DNA of 22,234 bases from Prorocentrum cordatum (Eukaryota; Sar; Dinophyceae; Prorocentrales; Prorocentraceae). Shown here in pieces: positions 1-7,593 of this stretch (position 1 is the stretch's first letter; every line of letters begins with the position of its first letter). A program made the translations under genes and the position numbers. The notes under the pieces are model-generated. The model did not search any database. It was not told the DNA's origin and saw only the letters and a program-made list of their open reading frames with translations. Location of the stretch: the NCBI GenBank assembly GCA_963575745.1, contig CAUYUJ010000747.1, positions 1 through 22,234 on the forward strand. The letters run 5' to 3'.

Positions 1-648
1 TCGATTGTGAGATCGATAATGGTATCGATAGTGAGATCGACTGTGAGACCGAATGGGAGATCAAATGTGAGATCGATTGTGATATCGATAGTGACATCGA
101 TAGCGAGACCGAATGCGAGATCGATTGTGGGACATATTGTGAGATCGATAGTCAGATCGATTGTGAGATCGATCGATTGAGATTGATAATGAGATCGATA
201 GTGAGTTCGATAGTGAGATCGATGGTGAGACCTTGTGAGATCGGTTGTGATATCGATGGTAAGTTCGGTAGTGAGACCGAATGTAAGACCGATAATGAGA
301 TCGAAAGTGAGTTCGATAGTGAGATCGGTAATGAGACCGAATGCGAGATCGATTGCGAGATCGATTGTGACATCCATCGTGAGATCGATAGTGAGACCGA
401 ATGTGAGATCGATAATGAGATTGATTGTGAGTTTGATAGCGGGATCGATAGTCGGATCGAATGTGAGATCGACTGTGAGATCGATTGTGATGTCGATTGT
501 GAGATCAATAGAGAGACCGATTGTGAGATCGATGGTGAGATCGATTGTGAGATCGATTGTGCGATCGATAATCAGATCGATCGTGAGATCGATCGATTGC
601 GATCGATTGTGAGATCGGTAGTGAGTTCGATAGTGAGATCGATCGAGT
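1..648. repeat. 12-bp minisatellite, consensus TGTGAGATCGAT
   Basis: About 54 tandem copies of a 12-bp unit close to TGTGAGATCGAT, each carrying GATC, and often ATCGAT. Most units differ by one or two substitutions, for example GTTCGATAGTGA or GACCGAATGTGA, so the array is old or homogenises slowly. It starts at the window edge and is probably longer. Because 12 is a multiple of 3, two plus frames (177-707 and 235-612) and one minus frame (152-508) stay open and encode tetrapeptide repeats of types EIDC, RSIV and SISQ. A reading frame open for this reason is not evidence of a gene. Confidence 0.95.
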
Positions 649-898
649 GCGACGTTGGCCCCTCCCCCCCCCTTCACCTCCTTATCACCCGAAGGGTGGT
701 CGTATAGGGTCTCAAGAATTGGCTCGGGACGAGTTGTTGTCTGGAATCTCGGGGTATTGTTGTTGGAGTGTTGTTGGAACAGTGCATTTTCCTTCCTCCA
801 ACACCCCTCTGCGTTGCTACGCTCGGCATTGCGATCGGCTCGGGCGTGGCGATCGGCCTTCGTTGCCGTCTTATGTCCAGCGGTTGAACGCCTGCAGT

Positions 899-1357
899 CC
901 GGCGTTTCCCTCGCAGAGGAAGATCCAAACATGGTCGAAGACTAGTTTGGGGACGAGTTTTGTTTATAATCTGGGTACTGTTAAACCCTCGGTTCCCGGC
1001 TTGTTTAGTACTTGTGTTGGCTTTTTGTCTAGTTGCCTCAGTGTTCTTGTTTGTGGTGTGGCTTGGTTGGTTTGTTTGTATCTTGGTTCTTTTCGGAGGT
1101 GGACAGACCTCCTTCCCTGACACGTCAATTAAGGAATTGGCCGTTTTCGGTTCGCGAGAGGGCGTCGCGGCCGTCATTTTTGCGGGTCCAGGTCCGTCGG
1201 TTTCGGTCCCAGGCCGTTTTCTCTAAGGGGAGGTCTACTAAAGGGAGGTTTGTCCACCGCCGATCTTTGTCAGGTTTGGGACGATTTCTGGTTGGATGTT
1301 GTTTTTGAATAGTGCTTGTTTCGCCTTCAAATCCGCCTGTGGGGGCACAGCGCCCGA
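899..1357 (+). mobile_element. Element A, copy 1 (interrupted)
   Basis: The left end CCGGCGTTTCCCTCGCAGAG and the following GGTCGAAGACTAGTTTGGGG align with the left parts of the copies at 11031 and 14740. The right end, TCCGCCTGTGGGGGCACAG then CGCCCG, aligns with their right ends. The ends are imperfect inverted repeats. The copy is longer than the others because it holds element B (1093-1263). A second TTTGGGACGATTT motif after B leaves open that two A copies overlap here. No coding capacity is seen. Confidence 0.55.
1093..1263. mobile_element. Element B, 171-bp terminal-inverted-repeat element with 5-bp target duplication
   Basis: The left end TCGGAGGTGGACAGACCTCC and the reverse complement of the right end, TCGGCGGTGGACAAACCTCC, match at 18 of 20 positions. 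The element is flanked on both sides by TCTTT (1088-1092 and 1264-1268), an exact 5-bp direct repeat as expected for a target-site duplication. The interior has no meaningful open frame. It sits inside element A copy 1, so it inserted later. Seen directly: inverted ends and flanking repeat. Inferred: a non-autonomous DNA-type element (MITE-like). The superfamily cannot be decided from one copy. Confidence 0.7.
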
Positions 1358-1480
1358 CCTCGGGCTGGACAGGGAGTCGCGGCGGCCTGCCCGGTGGCCT
1401 CGGGCCTCGGCTCCCGGGGCGCGGCCGCGGCGGGCCCCCCGGCACCGTAGCGGGGGAGCCAGGGAGGGGGGCAAGGGAAC

Positions 1481-1790
1481 CTCCTCCTATCCTCCTCCAA
1501 TCCGTCCTCCTTCCTCCATCACCTATCCTCCTCCTCCTCCTCCTCCTCCTCCCTCCTCCTCCTCCTCCTTCTCCTATCCTCCTTTCCCTCCTCCTCCTCG
1601 CCTCCTCCTTCTCCTCCTCCTCCTCCTTCCTCCCTATCCATCCTCCGCCTCCTCCTCCTCGCTCTCCTCCTCCCTCCTCCTGCTCCGCTCCTCCTCCTCC
1701 TCCTCCTCCTCCCCTCCCCTCCGCCTCCACCTCCTCCTCCTCCTCCTCCTCCTCCTCCTCCTCCTCCCCCTCTTCCTCATCCGCCTTTTC
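1481..1790. repeat. (CCT)n polypyrimidine tract
   Basis: About 310 bp of almost pure pyrimidine on the plus strand, mainly CCT/TCC triplets with short ATCC or CTT interruptions. Its open frames encode proline, serine and leucine runs (plus) or glutamate and glycine/arginine runs (minus), and are artefacts of the repeat. Such a mirror-symmetric purine/pyrimidine tract could form a triplex; that is inference. Confidence 0.95.
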
Positions 1791-1796
1791 CGGCGG

Positions 1797-1980
1797 GTGT
1801 ACAGTCAAGACGCTGAACGCTGAAATAAGGAACAGTTTGGGTTCGGAAGGGGCTCGGTGTTCTGCAGGTTCCTCTGGTGCTGTTCCTCTTGCCCTCCTGG
1901 GGCACGGGGGCGCTTACAGGGCCAAGAAGGGGCTTCGTTCCTCATTTAGCGTTCCTTCTTTCAGCGGCCCGACTGTACAC
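1797..1980. mobile_element. Element C, 184 bp with terminal inverted repeats
   Basis: The left end GTGTACAGTC and the right end GACTGTACAC are exact reverse complements. Inside them, four unlike bases are followed by CGCTGAA on both arms, then by AATAAGGAAC (left) and AATGAGGAAC (right arm, reversed), so the inverted similarity runs for about 40 bp. No target duplication is visible. Element D copy 1 begins directly after the right end, and its flanking TACAC is the last five bases of C, so D appears to have inserted at the C terminus. Confidence 0.5.
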
Positions 1981-2111
1981 TCAGGAGGGCAACAAAAAGA
2001 TCTGGGAAAATATGGGAAGTGGGGGGGAAGGCAAGAACACAGAAGATATAGGAAAATATGGGGAGTCGGTTCATCTGTGTCTGTTCATTTGTGTGTCCCA
2101 GGGCCCCTTCA
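1981..2111 (+). mobile_element. Element D, copy 1
   Basis: Begins TCAGGAGGGCAAC, carries the hallmark CTGGGAAAATATGGGAAGTG block twice in diverged form, and ends GTGTGTCCCAGGGCCCCTTC plus A. It is flanked by TACAC on both sides (1976-1980, 2112-2116). It lacks roughly 30 bp present in copies 2, 3 and 5 (the segment reading ACACAGACACAAT then TCGTCGATTCC). No protein is encoded. Confidence 0.75.
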
Positions 2112-2116
2112 TACAC

Positions 2117-2535
2117 GTAAGAGTGGCTTTTCTCCGGAGTGGCCTTGGGGTCGTGCCCGTGAGGTCCCGGGTCTGGCCATCCCGCTTCCCGCGTCAAGTC
2201 GCGCACCAAAGGTCGCTCTTGCACAGGGTAGCCGAAGTTTTTTTTCACTCGGAGCAGCGTTCGTTGTCAGCGTCACCGCGGTCGTTAGTTGTCTGTTTGA
2301 CTCACAAGCTCGTCTGCCCGACAGCGGCTGCTGTCTATGCTGGACAGCATTTTCTGTTGGGTATCGTGCCCATTGGTTGTTGAGCATTTGTTGTTGGGCT
2401 TTCCCGTGCCCACCTCGAGCGTCCAAAACTGGGGGACAGCTGGAGATTAGCTCTCATCCTTGCCATGGTGGAAACTCAGCCACGCGCAGAGGAGGACAGG
2501 GGGAGGGGGGAAGGCTTCTTAGAAGCACCCCTGGT
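2117..2535. other. Unassigned sequence, no gene seen
   Basis: Non-repetitive sequence of mixed composition. Frames crossing it (1312-2541, 1877-2383) show no recognisable domain, and the first is mostly simple-repeat translation. I see no RNA gene or strong inverted repeat. Confidence 0.5.
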
Positions 2536-2745
2536 TCTTAGGAGCGCGCTGCCAAGAAACGGGTCCTGAGGGAAACGGGTCTTCAGGTTTTTCACCGTTT
2601 TCTGGCTCTGGAGCCCTCCACGGGCCCTGGGACTGTCAGAAATCGACTCAGGATGAAGAAGTCGTTCTGGGGGAAGGCCCCAGGGTCCAGGACCCGTTTT
2701 CCTCAGACTCTATTTCTTCCATGCTAAGATCCCTCGGCGATACAG
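2536..2745 (+). repeat. Dispersed repeat F, copy 1
   Basis: Contains GAAACGGGTC(C/T)T(C/G)AGG twice in tandem, then GTTTTTCACCGTTTTCTGGC, a segment ending CCTCCACGGGCCCTGGGAC, and later CCAGGACCCGTTTTCCTC and TTCTTCCATGCTAAGATCCC. The first part aligns with 10482-10580 and the last part with the duplicated unit at 10811-10938. The 14-mer GAGGGAAACGGGTC (2568-2581) recurs exactly at 21094. Ends are undefined, so I call it a dispersed repeat only. Confidence 0.5.
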
Positions 2746-2763
2746 GCGTGACCGGCGGGCGGT

Positions 2764-2830
2764 GGAGGGGGGGGGGCAGGGGAGGGGCTGGTGGAGGAAG
2801 TGAGGGGGCTGGTGGAGGGAGAGATGAGGC
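2764..2830 (+). repeat. G-rich short minisatellite
   Basis: A plus-strand G-rich stretch with GGGGCTGGTGGAGG occurring twice, after a run of ten or more Gs. Several G-runs are closely spaced, so G-quadruplex formation is possible (inference). Confidence 0.6.
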
Positions 2831-2928
2831 AGCCGGATCTTTTTTTTTTGTTTCATTTCCTGGCGAGAACGGGCATGACAGGGGCGGGGAAAGGATCAGG
2901 CAGGCCTCGAATCGAGATAAATTGGTCC

Positions 2929-2948
2929 AGAGCGTTCCGGAACGCTCT
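2929..2948. repeat. Perfect 20-bp palindrome with a half-site repeat
   Basis: AGAGCGTTCCGGAACGCTCT is exactly its own reverse complement. The right half, GGAACGCTCT, occurs again at 2960-2969, giving palindrome plus half-site, as in some protein-binding sites. No neighbouring gene supports a regulatory role. Confidence 0.6.
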
Positions 2949-3149
2949 CAAAGCTATCTGGAACGCTCTGAGAAGGCCACGGCGCCCGAGATAACCGCAG
3001 GCCCCGGATGATAAATCATACCCCTCTCCTTCCCACCCCGGTCTTGATTATCTCCGGCCCTTTTATATTTCTGGGGGGCGGCGAGGCCGAATTTCATTCC
3101 CCCGGGGAAAGTTACGAATCGGAGTATTTTCTTGCGTTGTGACGTAACA

Positions 3150-3282
3150 GCATCACGAACGTGTGGCAGGGCCTTGGGATTATGACCACTCCAGCTTTTC
3201 CAAGTCACAACAGCGTGGCAGGGCCATCGGATTCTCATCTGCTCAGCCTTTCGAAGTCACGAGCGTGTGGCAGGGCCATGAA
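3150..3282 (+). repeat. 52-bp tandem repeat, about 2.5 copies
   Basis: GTGGCAGGGCC starts at 3163, 3215 and 3267, exactly 52 bp apart. Between them, diverged copies of GGATTMTSA, CTCCAGC or CTCAGCC, and AGTCAC can be aligned. It directly precedes the CGACTA and CTA arrays. Confidence 0.8.
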
Positions 3283-3363
3283 TACGACCACGCCTACGAA
3301 AACGACTACGACTACGACTACCACTACGACCAAGAAGACGACTACGACTACGAAAACGACCCT
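3283..3363. repeat. (ACGACT)n hexamer tract
   Basis: A run of CGACTA/ACGACC hexamers with AAACG and AAGACG interruptions, leading without a break into the CTA array. It looks like a more diverged border from which, or into which, the triplet array changed. Confidence 0.75.
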
Positions 3364-3370
3364 CCTACTG

Positions 3371-3428
<58 letters not shown>

Positions 3429-3460
3429 GACTACTTCTACTACTACTACTACTACTACTA

Positions 3461-3515
<55 letters not shown>

Positions 3516-3572
3516 GACTACGACTACGACCACGACTACGACTACGACTACTACGACTACTCGTAGAACGAG

Positions 3573-3606
<34 letters not shown>

Positions 3607-3619
3607 GCTACTACTACTT

Positions 3620-3661
<42 letters not shown>

Positions 3662-3684
3662 TACTATTACTACTACTACTACTG

Positions 3685-3745
<61 letters not shown>

Positions 3746-3868
3746 AACTACAACTACTAACTACTACTACTACTACTACCACTACTGCTACTACTACTAC
3801 GACTACTACACTACTACTACTACTACTACTACCACTACTTCTACTACTACTACTACGACTACTACTAG

Positions 3869-3900
<32 letters not shown>

Positions 3901-4055
3901 GTACACTTACTATTACTAGTACTTCTGCGGCTACTACTTCTACGTCTATTATTTGTACTATCATTAATTCGCCTTACCATTATTACAACTATTATTATTA
4001 CTACCACCACCTACTACTACTACTACTACTACGACTACTACTACTACTACTACTG
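3364..4055. repeat. (CTA)n triplet array, about 690 bp
   Basis: Long, nearly continuous CTA/ACT/TAC triplets with scattered CGA, CCA, TTA, GTA and GCT variants and occasional phase shifts. Plus frames translate as poly-Leu, poly-Thr or poly-Tyr; a minus frame (3348-4010) gives poly-Val and poly-Ser. These are simple-repeat artefacts. It is one of the longest simple arrays here and probably unstable in length. Confidence 0.97.
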
Positions 4056-4611
4056 CTCAACGTCCACTTCACAGTCGTACACCGTACATCCGTTCTTCCG
4101 TACATGCGACTCGCCGGGACAGAAAGTGTCTTATCCCCCGGAACCCTGGTTGTTATCAGCGCCAGGGATTATATCGTCAGTTATTGGGTTATTCTCGAGA
4201 GCCGCCGTGTTTCAGAGATTCTCCATTCATCCTCACCCGAATGTGTTCTCGTCTTGGCTTCGTCTTAGAGATGTTGTCGGTCACGTCATGATTCGCGCCA
4301 GCGCCGTCTGGGAATGCCTAATGATTCGGGTGTCGCTAGGAGTGCGCCTGCCCCACGGTGCCCCGCAGAGTTCCAAGGAGGCCCCCACGGCCTCCACAGC
4401 ACCCCTTCACGAGGCCCACCCAGAGGGCTCCAAGAGCTCCAAAACGCAGCGAAAAGCTGGGGGCACCTTGGGCCATGGGCGCTTTGAGCAACCCCCGAAG
4501 GTATGGTTCGTTCCAAGACGGCGCTTGCGCGAGTCGTGACGTTGCCGGAATGGGGGGAGGGGGCCGGCGCGGCCCCTCGCGCGCGTGATCGCGAGCTCTC
4601 AAAAAATAAGC
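4056..4611. other. Unassigned sequence after the CTA array
   Basis: Complex sequence without a recognisable gene. The plus frame that passes through the CTA array continues to 4539, but its non-repeat tail has no known domain. CACGAGGCCC followed by CAGAGGGC (about 4409-4430) resembles text near 21749, a weak similarity only. Confidence 0.45.
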
Positions 4612-4726
4612 CACACTCAGAGGAGGTCAAACGACGCGAAGATCGGGACAAAATCGGATCGGGATAACTCGAAATCTCTAAGAATCGGCGGGTTTGGAGG
4701 ATGTATTGGTTCACACTCAGAGGAGG
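4612..4726 (+). repeat. Exact 15-bp direct repeats 100 bp apart
   Basis: CACACTCAGAGGAGG occurs at 4612-4626 and again at 4712-4726 without a mismatch. The second copy leads straight into the AAAAGGTACCCATAC repeat of the following hairpin unit. It may be the trace of an old duplication. Confidence 0.7.
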
Positions 4727-4907
4727 AAAAGGTACCCATACAGAGCCCCGAATTATCAGGGGTAACTCAGGTCAGGGCTAACTCGGGTTCGTTTTTCGGG
4801 AGTCCGAACCCGAGTTATCCCGGACCCGAGTTACCCCGGATGTTTCGGGCGTCCAGAGCCCCGAATCAGCAGGGGTAACTCGGGCGCCCAAGAAAAGGTA
4901 CCCATAC
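4727..4907. repeat. Large hairpin framed by direct repeats
   Basis: Arms 4757-4791 and 4805-4839 are reverse complements at 31 of 35 positions, ending in a perfect AACTCGGGTTCG / CGAACCCGAGTT next to a 13-base loop. Around it are two direct repeats: AAAAGGTACCCATAC (4727-4741 and 4893-4907, exact), and CAGAGCCCCGAAT followed by AGGGGTAACTC (4741-4768 and 4854-4881). The arrangement of outer direct repeat and inner palindrome suggests a small mobile or foldback unit, but no target duplication can be fixed. Confidence 0.7.
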
Positions 4908-5419
4908 CGTTACCTTTCCCTCGTTCTCCTTTTTGGGGCCGCCTGGGAGGCCCTCGTCGCCACCGTTGGGTTCGCCTCGCAATTCCGGTGAGAACGTACC
5001 TCCTGTCTCCCCAACACGGGGGTCCATTCGAAAACGGCGCCCACGTGGACTCGAAAGAGAAGCATTGGCACAAACACAAACTTTCTGAGGTTCGCGGGGT
5101 TGCTTGAATCTTCGCTGGGACCCCTGTGGGGCCTTCGAAAGTGTATATTAAGTCAGTTGCTTTTCATCGCTGCGCGGGGGGCCATCATCAAACGGCGCCC
5201 ACGCGGATGGAATCATGATCTAGCCCTCCCCCCAGTGGGCCGCCCCTGGGCGATACGTCGCAGGCTCTTGCCTGCTGGATAGACGAAAATCACTGCACTG
5301 GTGAGTGGTGGGTGGAATGGGTGGATGTCGTTTGGCGTGAGCGCACCTCGCCTGCCCCTGCCCCTCTCCTCGATCCTCCACATCCTCGTCACTCCTTGGT
5401 CTCTCTGGATCCCCCCGAG
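4908..5419. other. Unassigned sequence with a spaced 14-bp repeat
   Basis: AAACGGCGCCCACG occurs at 5032-5045 and 5190-5203 with similar text before (CCAT) and after (TGGA/CGGATGG), hinting at a diverged 158-bp duplication. Otherwise nothing recognisable. The open frames are short and featureless. Confidence 0.5.
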
Positions 5420-5523
5420 GGAAAAGGAGGAGGAGGAGAAAGGGGGGAAAGGAGGACGAGGAGGACGAGGAGGAGGAGTCCTTCGAAATTCTGTCGCTTC
5501 TTCTTCTTCTTCTTCTTCTTCTT
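5420..5523. repeat. GGA/GAC-rich purine tract followed by (CTT)n
   Basis: Positions 5420-5478 are GGA/GAC triplets on the plus strand. Positions 5497-5523 are nine CTT triplets. The purine tract followed by a pyrimidine tract on the same strand makes a rough local inverted symmetry. Confidence 0.85.
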
Positions 5524-5726
5524 ACCTTGTATCCTGGTATTTTCCGTGACCCCACCCAACGCAGGCAGGGAAATGCCAGGAGGAGGACCATCGAGCGCAT
5601 CGGAGCATTGCTCGGCACTGTCCGCAGCTCGAAGCTCGAAGGAGAACGAGGGTTCCACCCGAGGGAGGAGGAGAAGGAGTCTGGAGGAGTTAGAGGGAGC
5701 TGCCCATCGATAGTCCCGAGGGAGGC

Positions 5727-5760
5727 GGCAGAGGAGGAGGAGGAGGAGGAGGAGGCCAGG
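5727..5760. repeat. Short (GGA)n tract
   Basis: GGCAGAGGAGGAGGAGGAGG type sequence just upstream of the GAT array; too short for more comment. Confidence 0.8.
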
Positions 5761-5780
5761 GAGGCCAGAGAAAGAGGCAA

Positions 5781-6243
5781 GATGATAATGATGCTGCTGA
5801 TGGTGGTGATAATGATGATGACGATGCTGATGATGACGATGATGGTGAAGATCATGATGATGATGATGCTGATGACGATGCCGATGATAGCGATGCTGGT
5901 GATACTGGTGCTGTTGATGATGGTGATGCTGATGATGGTGATGCTGGTGATGGTGATGGTGATGATGAGTAGGAGGTTGAGGATGATGCTGAGGATGCTG
6001 TTGCTGATGCTTATGCTGATGCTCATGATGCTGTTGTTGCTGTGCTGTTGATGCTGCTGATGCGGCTGATGCTGCTGTTGATGATGATGCTGCTGATGAT
6101 GCTGATGATGATGATGCTGATGATGATGATGATGCTGATGATGATAATGATAAAGATGGTGATGGTGATGATGATGATGCTGAGGATGCTGAGGATGCTG
6201 AGGATGCTGATGCTGATGATGCGTGTGGTGATGGTGTTGGTGG

Positions 6244-6300
<57 letters not shown>

Positions 6301-6458
6301 CGATGACGATGACGATGATGATGATGATGATGATGATGATGAGATGATGATGATGATGATTATGCTGATGCTGATGCTGATGCTGATGCTGATGCTGTGC
6401 TGATGCTGATGCTGATGCTGATGCTGATGCTGATGCTGATGCTGATGCTGATGCTGAT
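5781..6458. repeat. (GAT)n / (GATGCT)n compound array
   Basis: About 680 bp of GAT-based triplets in three zones: variant GATGCTGATGGTGATAAT text (5781-6240), purer GAT (6247-6360) and a regular GATGCT hexamer block (6362-6458). The gradient from mixed to pure suggests recent expansion at the right-hand side. Frames translate to poly-Met/Leu, poly-Asp/Ala, and in reverse poly-His/Gln or poly-Ser/Ile; none is a credible gene. Confidence 0.96.
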
Positions 6459-6569
6459 TGGAGGAGAGAAATGAGGATGCGGAGGAGGAGGAGAGAGAGA
6501 GAGGAGGAGGAGGAGGAGGAGGAGGAGGAGGAGGAAGCGATGGAGGCGACGGAGGAGGAGGAGGAGGAG
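6459..6569. repeat. (GGA)n purine array
   Basis: Plus-strand GGA/GAGA sequence with few interruptions, adjoining the GATGCT block without a spacer. The junction of two different triplet arrays is sharp. Confidence 0.93.
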
Positions 6570-6707
6570 CTCTCGGGGCTGGAGATGCCCCGCCCAGCTT
6601 CGCGGCAGCGGGCGCCGGCGGCCCTTCTCTCTGCGGCTGCGCGCGCGCCCGCAGGCGACTGGCCGAAGGAAGCAGAAGAAGCGCTCCCCTGCGAGGACGC
6701 CGCCCTC

Positions 6708-6757
6708 GGGCGGGCCTTCGGCGGCGGCCTTCGGCGGCGGCCTTCGGCGGCGGCCTT
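6708..6757. repeat. GGCGGCGGCCTTC minisatellite, left part
   Basis: Three to four units of GGCGGCGGCCTTC with slight length variation. It is separated from the larger right part (6923-7133) only by element D copy 2, so the two were almost certainly one array. Confidence 0.9.
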
Positions 6758-6917
6758 TGAAGGGGCCCCAGGACACACAAATAAATACACAAATAAAATG
6801 ATTCCCCATAGTTTCCCATATTTTCTAGGTTTCTGTCTTCCCCCCACTTCCCATATTTTCCCATATTTTCTGGGGAATCGACGATTCATTGTGTCTGTGT
6901 GTTTTTTTCCCTCCTGA
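6758..6917 (-). mobile_element. Element D, copy 2 (full length, 160 bp)
   Basis: Read on the minus strand it begins TCAGGAGGGAAAAAAACACA and ends GTGTGTCCTGGGGCCCCTTC plus A. On the plus strand GCCTT lies at 6753-6757 and 6918-6922, consistent with a 5-bp target duplication; because GCCTT is also part of the minisatellite unit, this alone could be chance. Removing the element and one GCCTT restores a nearly regular minisatellite unit. Three AATAAA-like motifs lie at 6779-6798. No protein is encoded. Confidence 0.8.
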
Positions 6918-6922
6918 GCCTT

Positions 6923-7133
6923 GGGCGGCGGCCTTCGGGCGGCGGCCTTCGGGCGGCGGCCTTCGGCAGCGGCCTTCGGCGGCGGCCTTCGGGCGGCGGC
7001 CTTCGGCGGCGGCCTTCGGCGGCCTTCGGCGGCGGCCTTCGGGCGGCGGCCTTCGGCGGCGGCGGCCTTCGGCGGCGGCGGCCTTCGGCGGCGGCGGCCT
7101 TCGGGCGGCGGCGGCCTTCGGGCGGCGGCCTTA
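6923..7133. repeat. GGCGGCGGCCTTC minisatellite, right part
   Basis: About 15 units of 10-15 bp that differ in the number of GGC triplets and in TTCGG versus TTCGGG. Open frames in several phases (for example 6889-7314 and 6899-7585) encode RPSAAAFGG-like repeats and are not credible genes. Confidence 0.93.
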
Positions 7134-7227
7134 TCGGGGGCCTCGGGCAGGCCGTGGGCGGCCTCTGCTGGCCCTCGAGGCTCGAGGAGCTGGGGAGCTC
7201 CTTGAGCGCCAGCGCGGCGACGAAGCG

Positions 7228-7273
7228 TCCTCCTCCTCCTCCTCCTCCTCCTCCTCCTCCTCCTCCTCCTCCC
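7228..7273. repeat. (TCC)n tract
   Basis: Fifteen uninterrupted TCC triplets, the purest short triplet tract in the window, so probably recent. Confidence 0.95.
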
Positions 7274-7396
7274 GAAGGCCTCTTGATTGGCTTCGTAGCG
7301 CGGCCGCATCGTAGAGATTCACTGCTGGGGTCCTCGGTTGAGAAGGCTTCGGGCGGCGCGCAGGCAACCTCCCAGCGTGGTCCCGGTTGGCCTCGG

Positions 7397-7593
7397 CAGG
7401 CCCCCCGAGTAGCTTCGGCTGGCTTCAACAGGCCCCGCGAGTCCCTCGAGTACAGTCCGGGGCGATTCAACACCCTGGCGCCGCCTCTGGCGGCGCCCCT
7501 GGGGCGCTCCGCGCCCCAGGGCTGGGGTGTTCAGACAGCCCTGGACTACTCGTGGGGCCTGTTGAGGCCAGCCGAGACTACCTGAGGGGTCTG
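7397..7593. mobile_element. Foldback element of about 197 bp with nested hairpins
   Basis: The two halves are inverted copies of each other. Segment 7417-7442 and the reverse complement of 7548-7573 agree at 24 of 26 positions (core CAACAGGCCCC), and the similarity continues outward (CCCCCCGAGTAG / CCCCTCAGGTAG) and inward (TCAACACCC / TGAACACCC). The centre holds two perfect 9-bp stems with 3-base loops: GGCGCCGCC/GGCGGCGCC (7477-7497) and CTGGGGCGC/GCGCCCCAG (7499-7519). No target duplication is visible. It may be a foldback transposable element or a structured RNA gene; sequence alone cannot decide. Confidence 0.65.

Noticed and set aside
674-1177. 167-aa minus-strand frame with protein-like composition
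   Set aside because: It covers the left half of element A copy 1 and enters element B, and matches no family I know.
1312-2541. 409-aa plus-strand open frame
   Set aside because: Mostly the translation of the CCT tract, then elements C and D; composition is repeat-driven.
3163-4539. 458-aa plus-strand open frame through the CTA array
   Set aside because: Poly-Thr/Leu from a triplet array; stops cannot arise in that phase and the tail has no domain.
4612-4726. AGAGGAGG as a bacterial ribosome-binding site
   Set aside because: No open frame with a recognisable product follows, and the window is not bacterial in character.
5389-6864. 491-aa minus-strand open frame
   Set aside because: Ser/His/Gln runs from GAT, GATGCT and GGA arrays, and it runs through element D copy 2.
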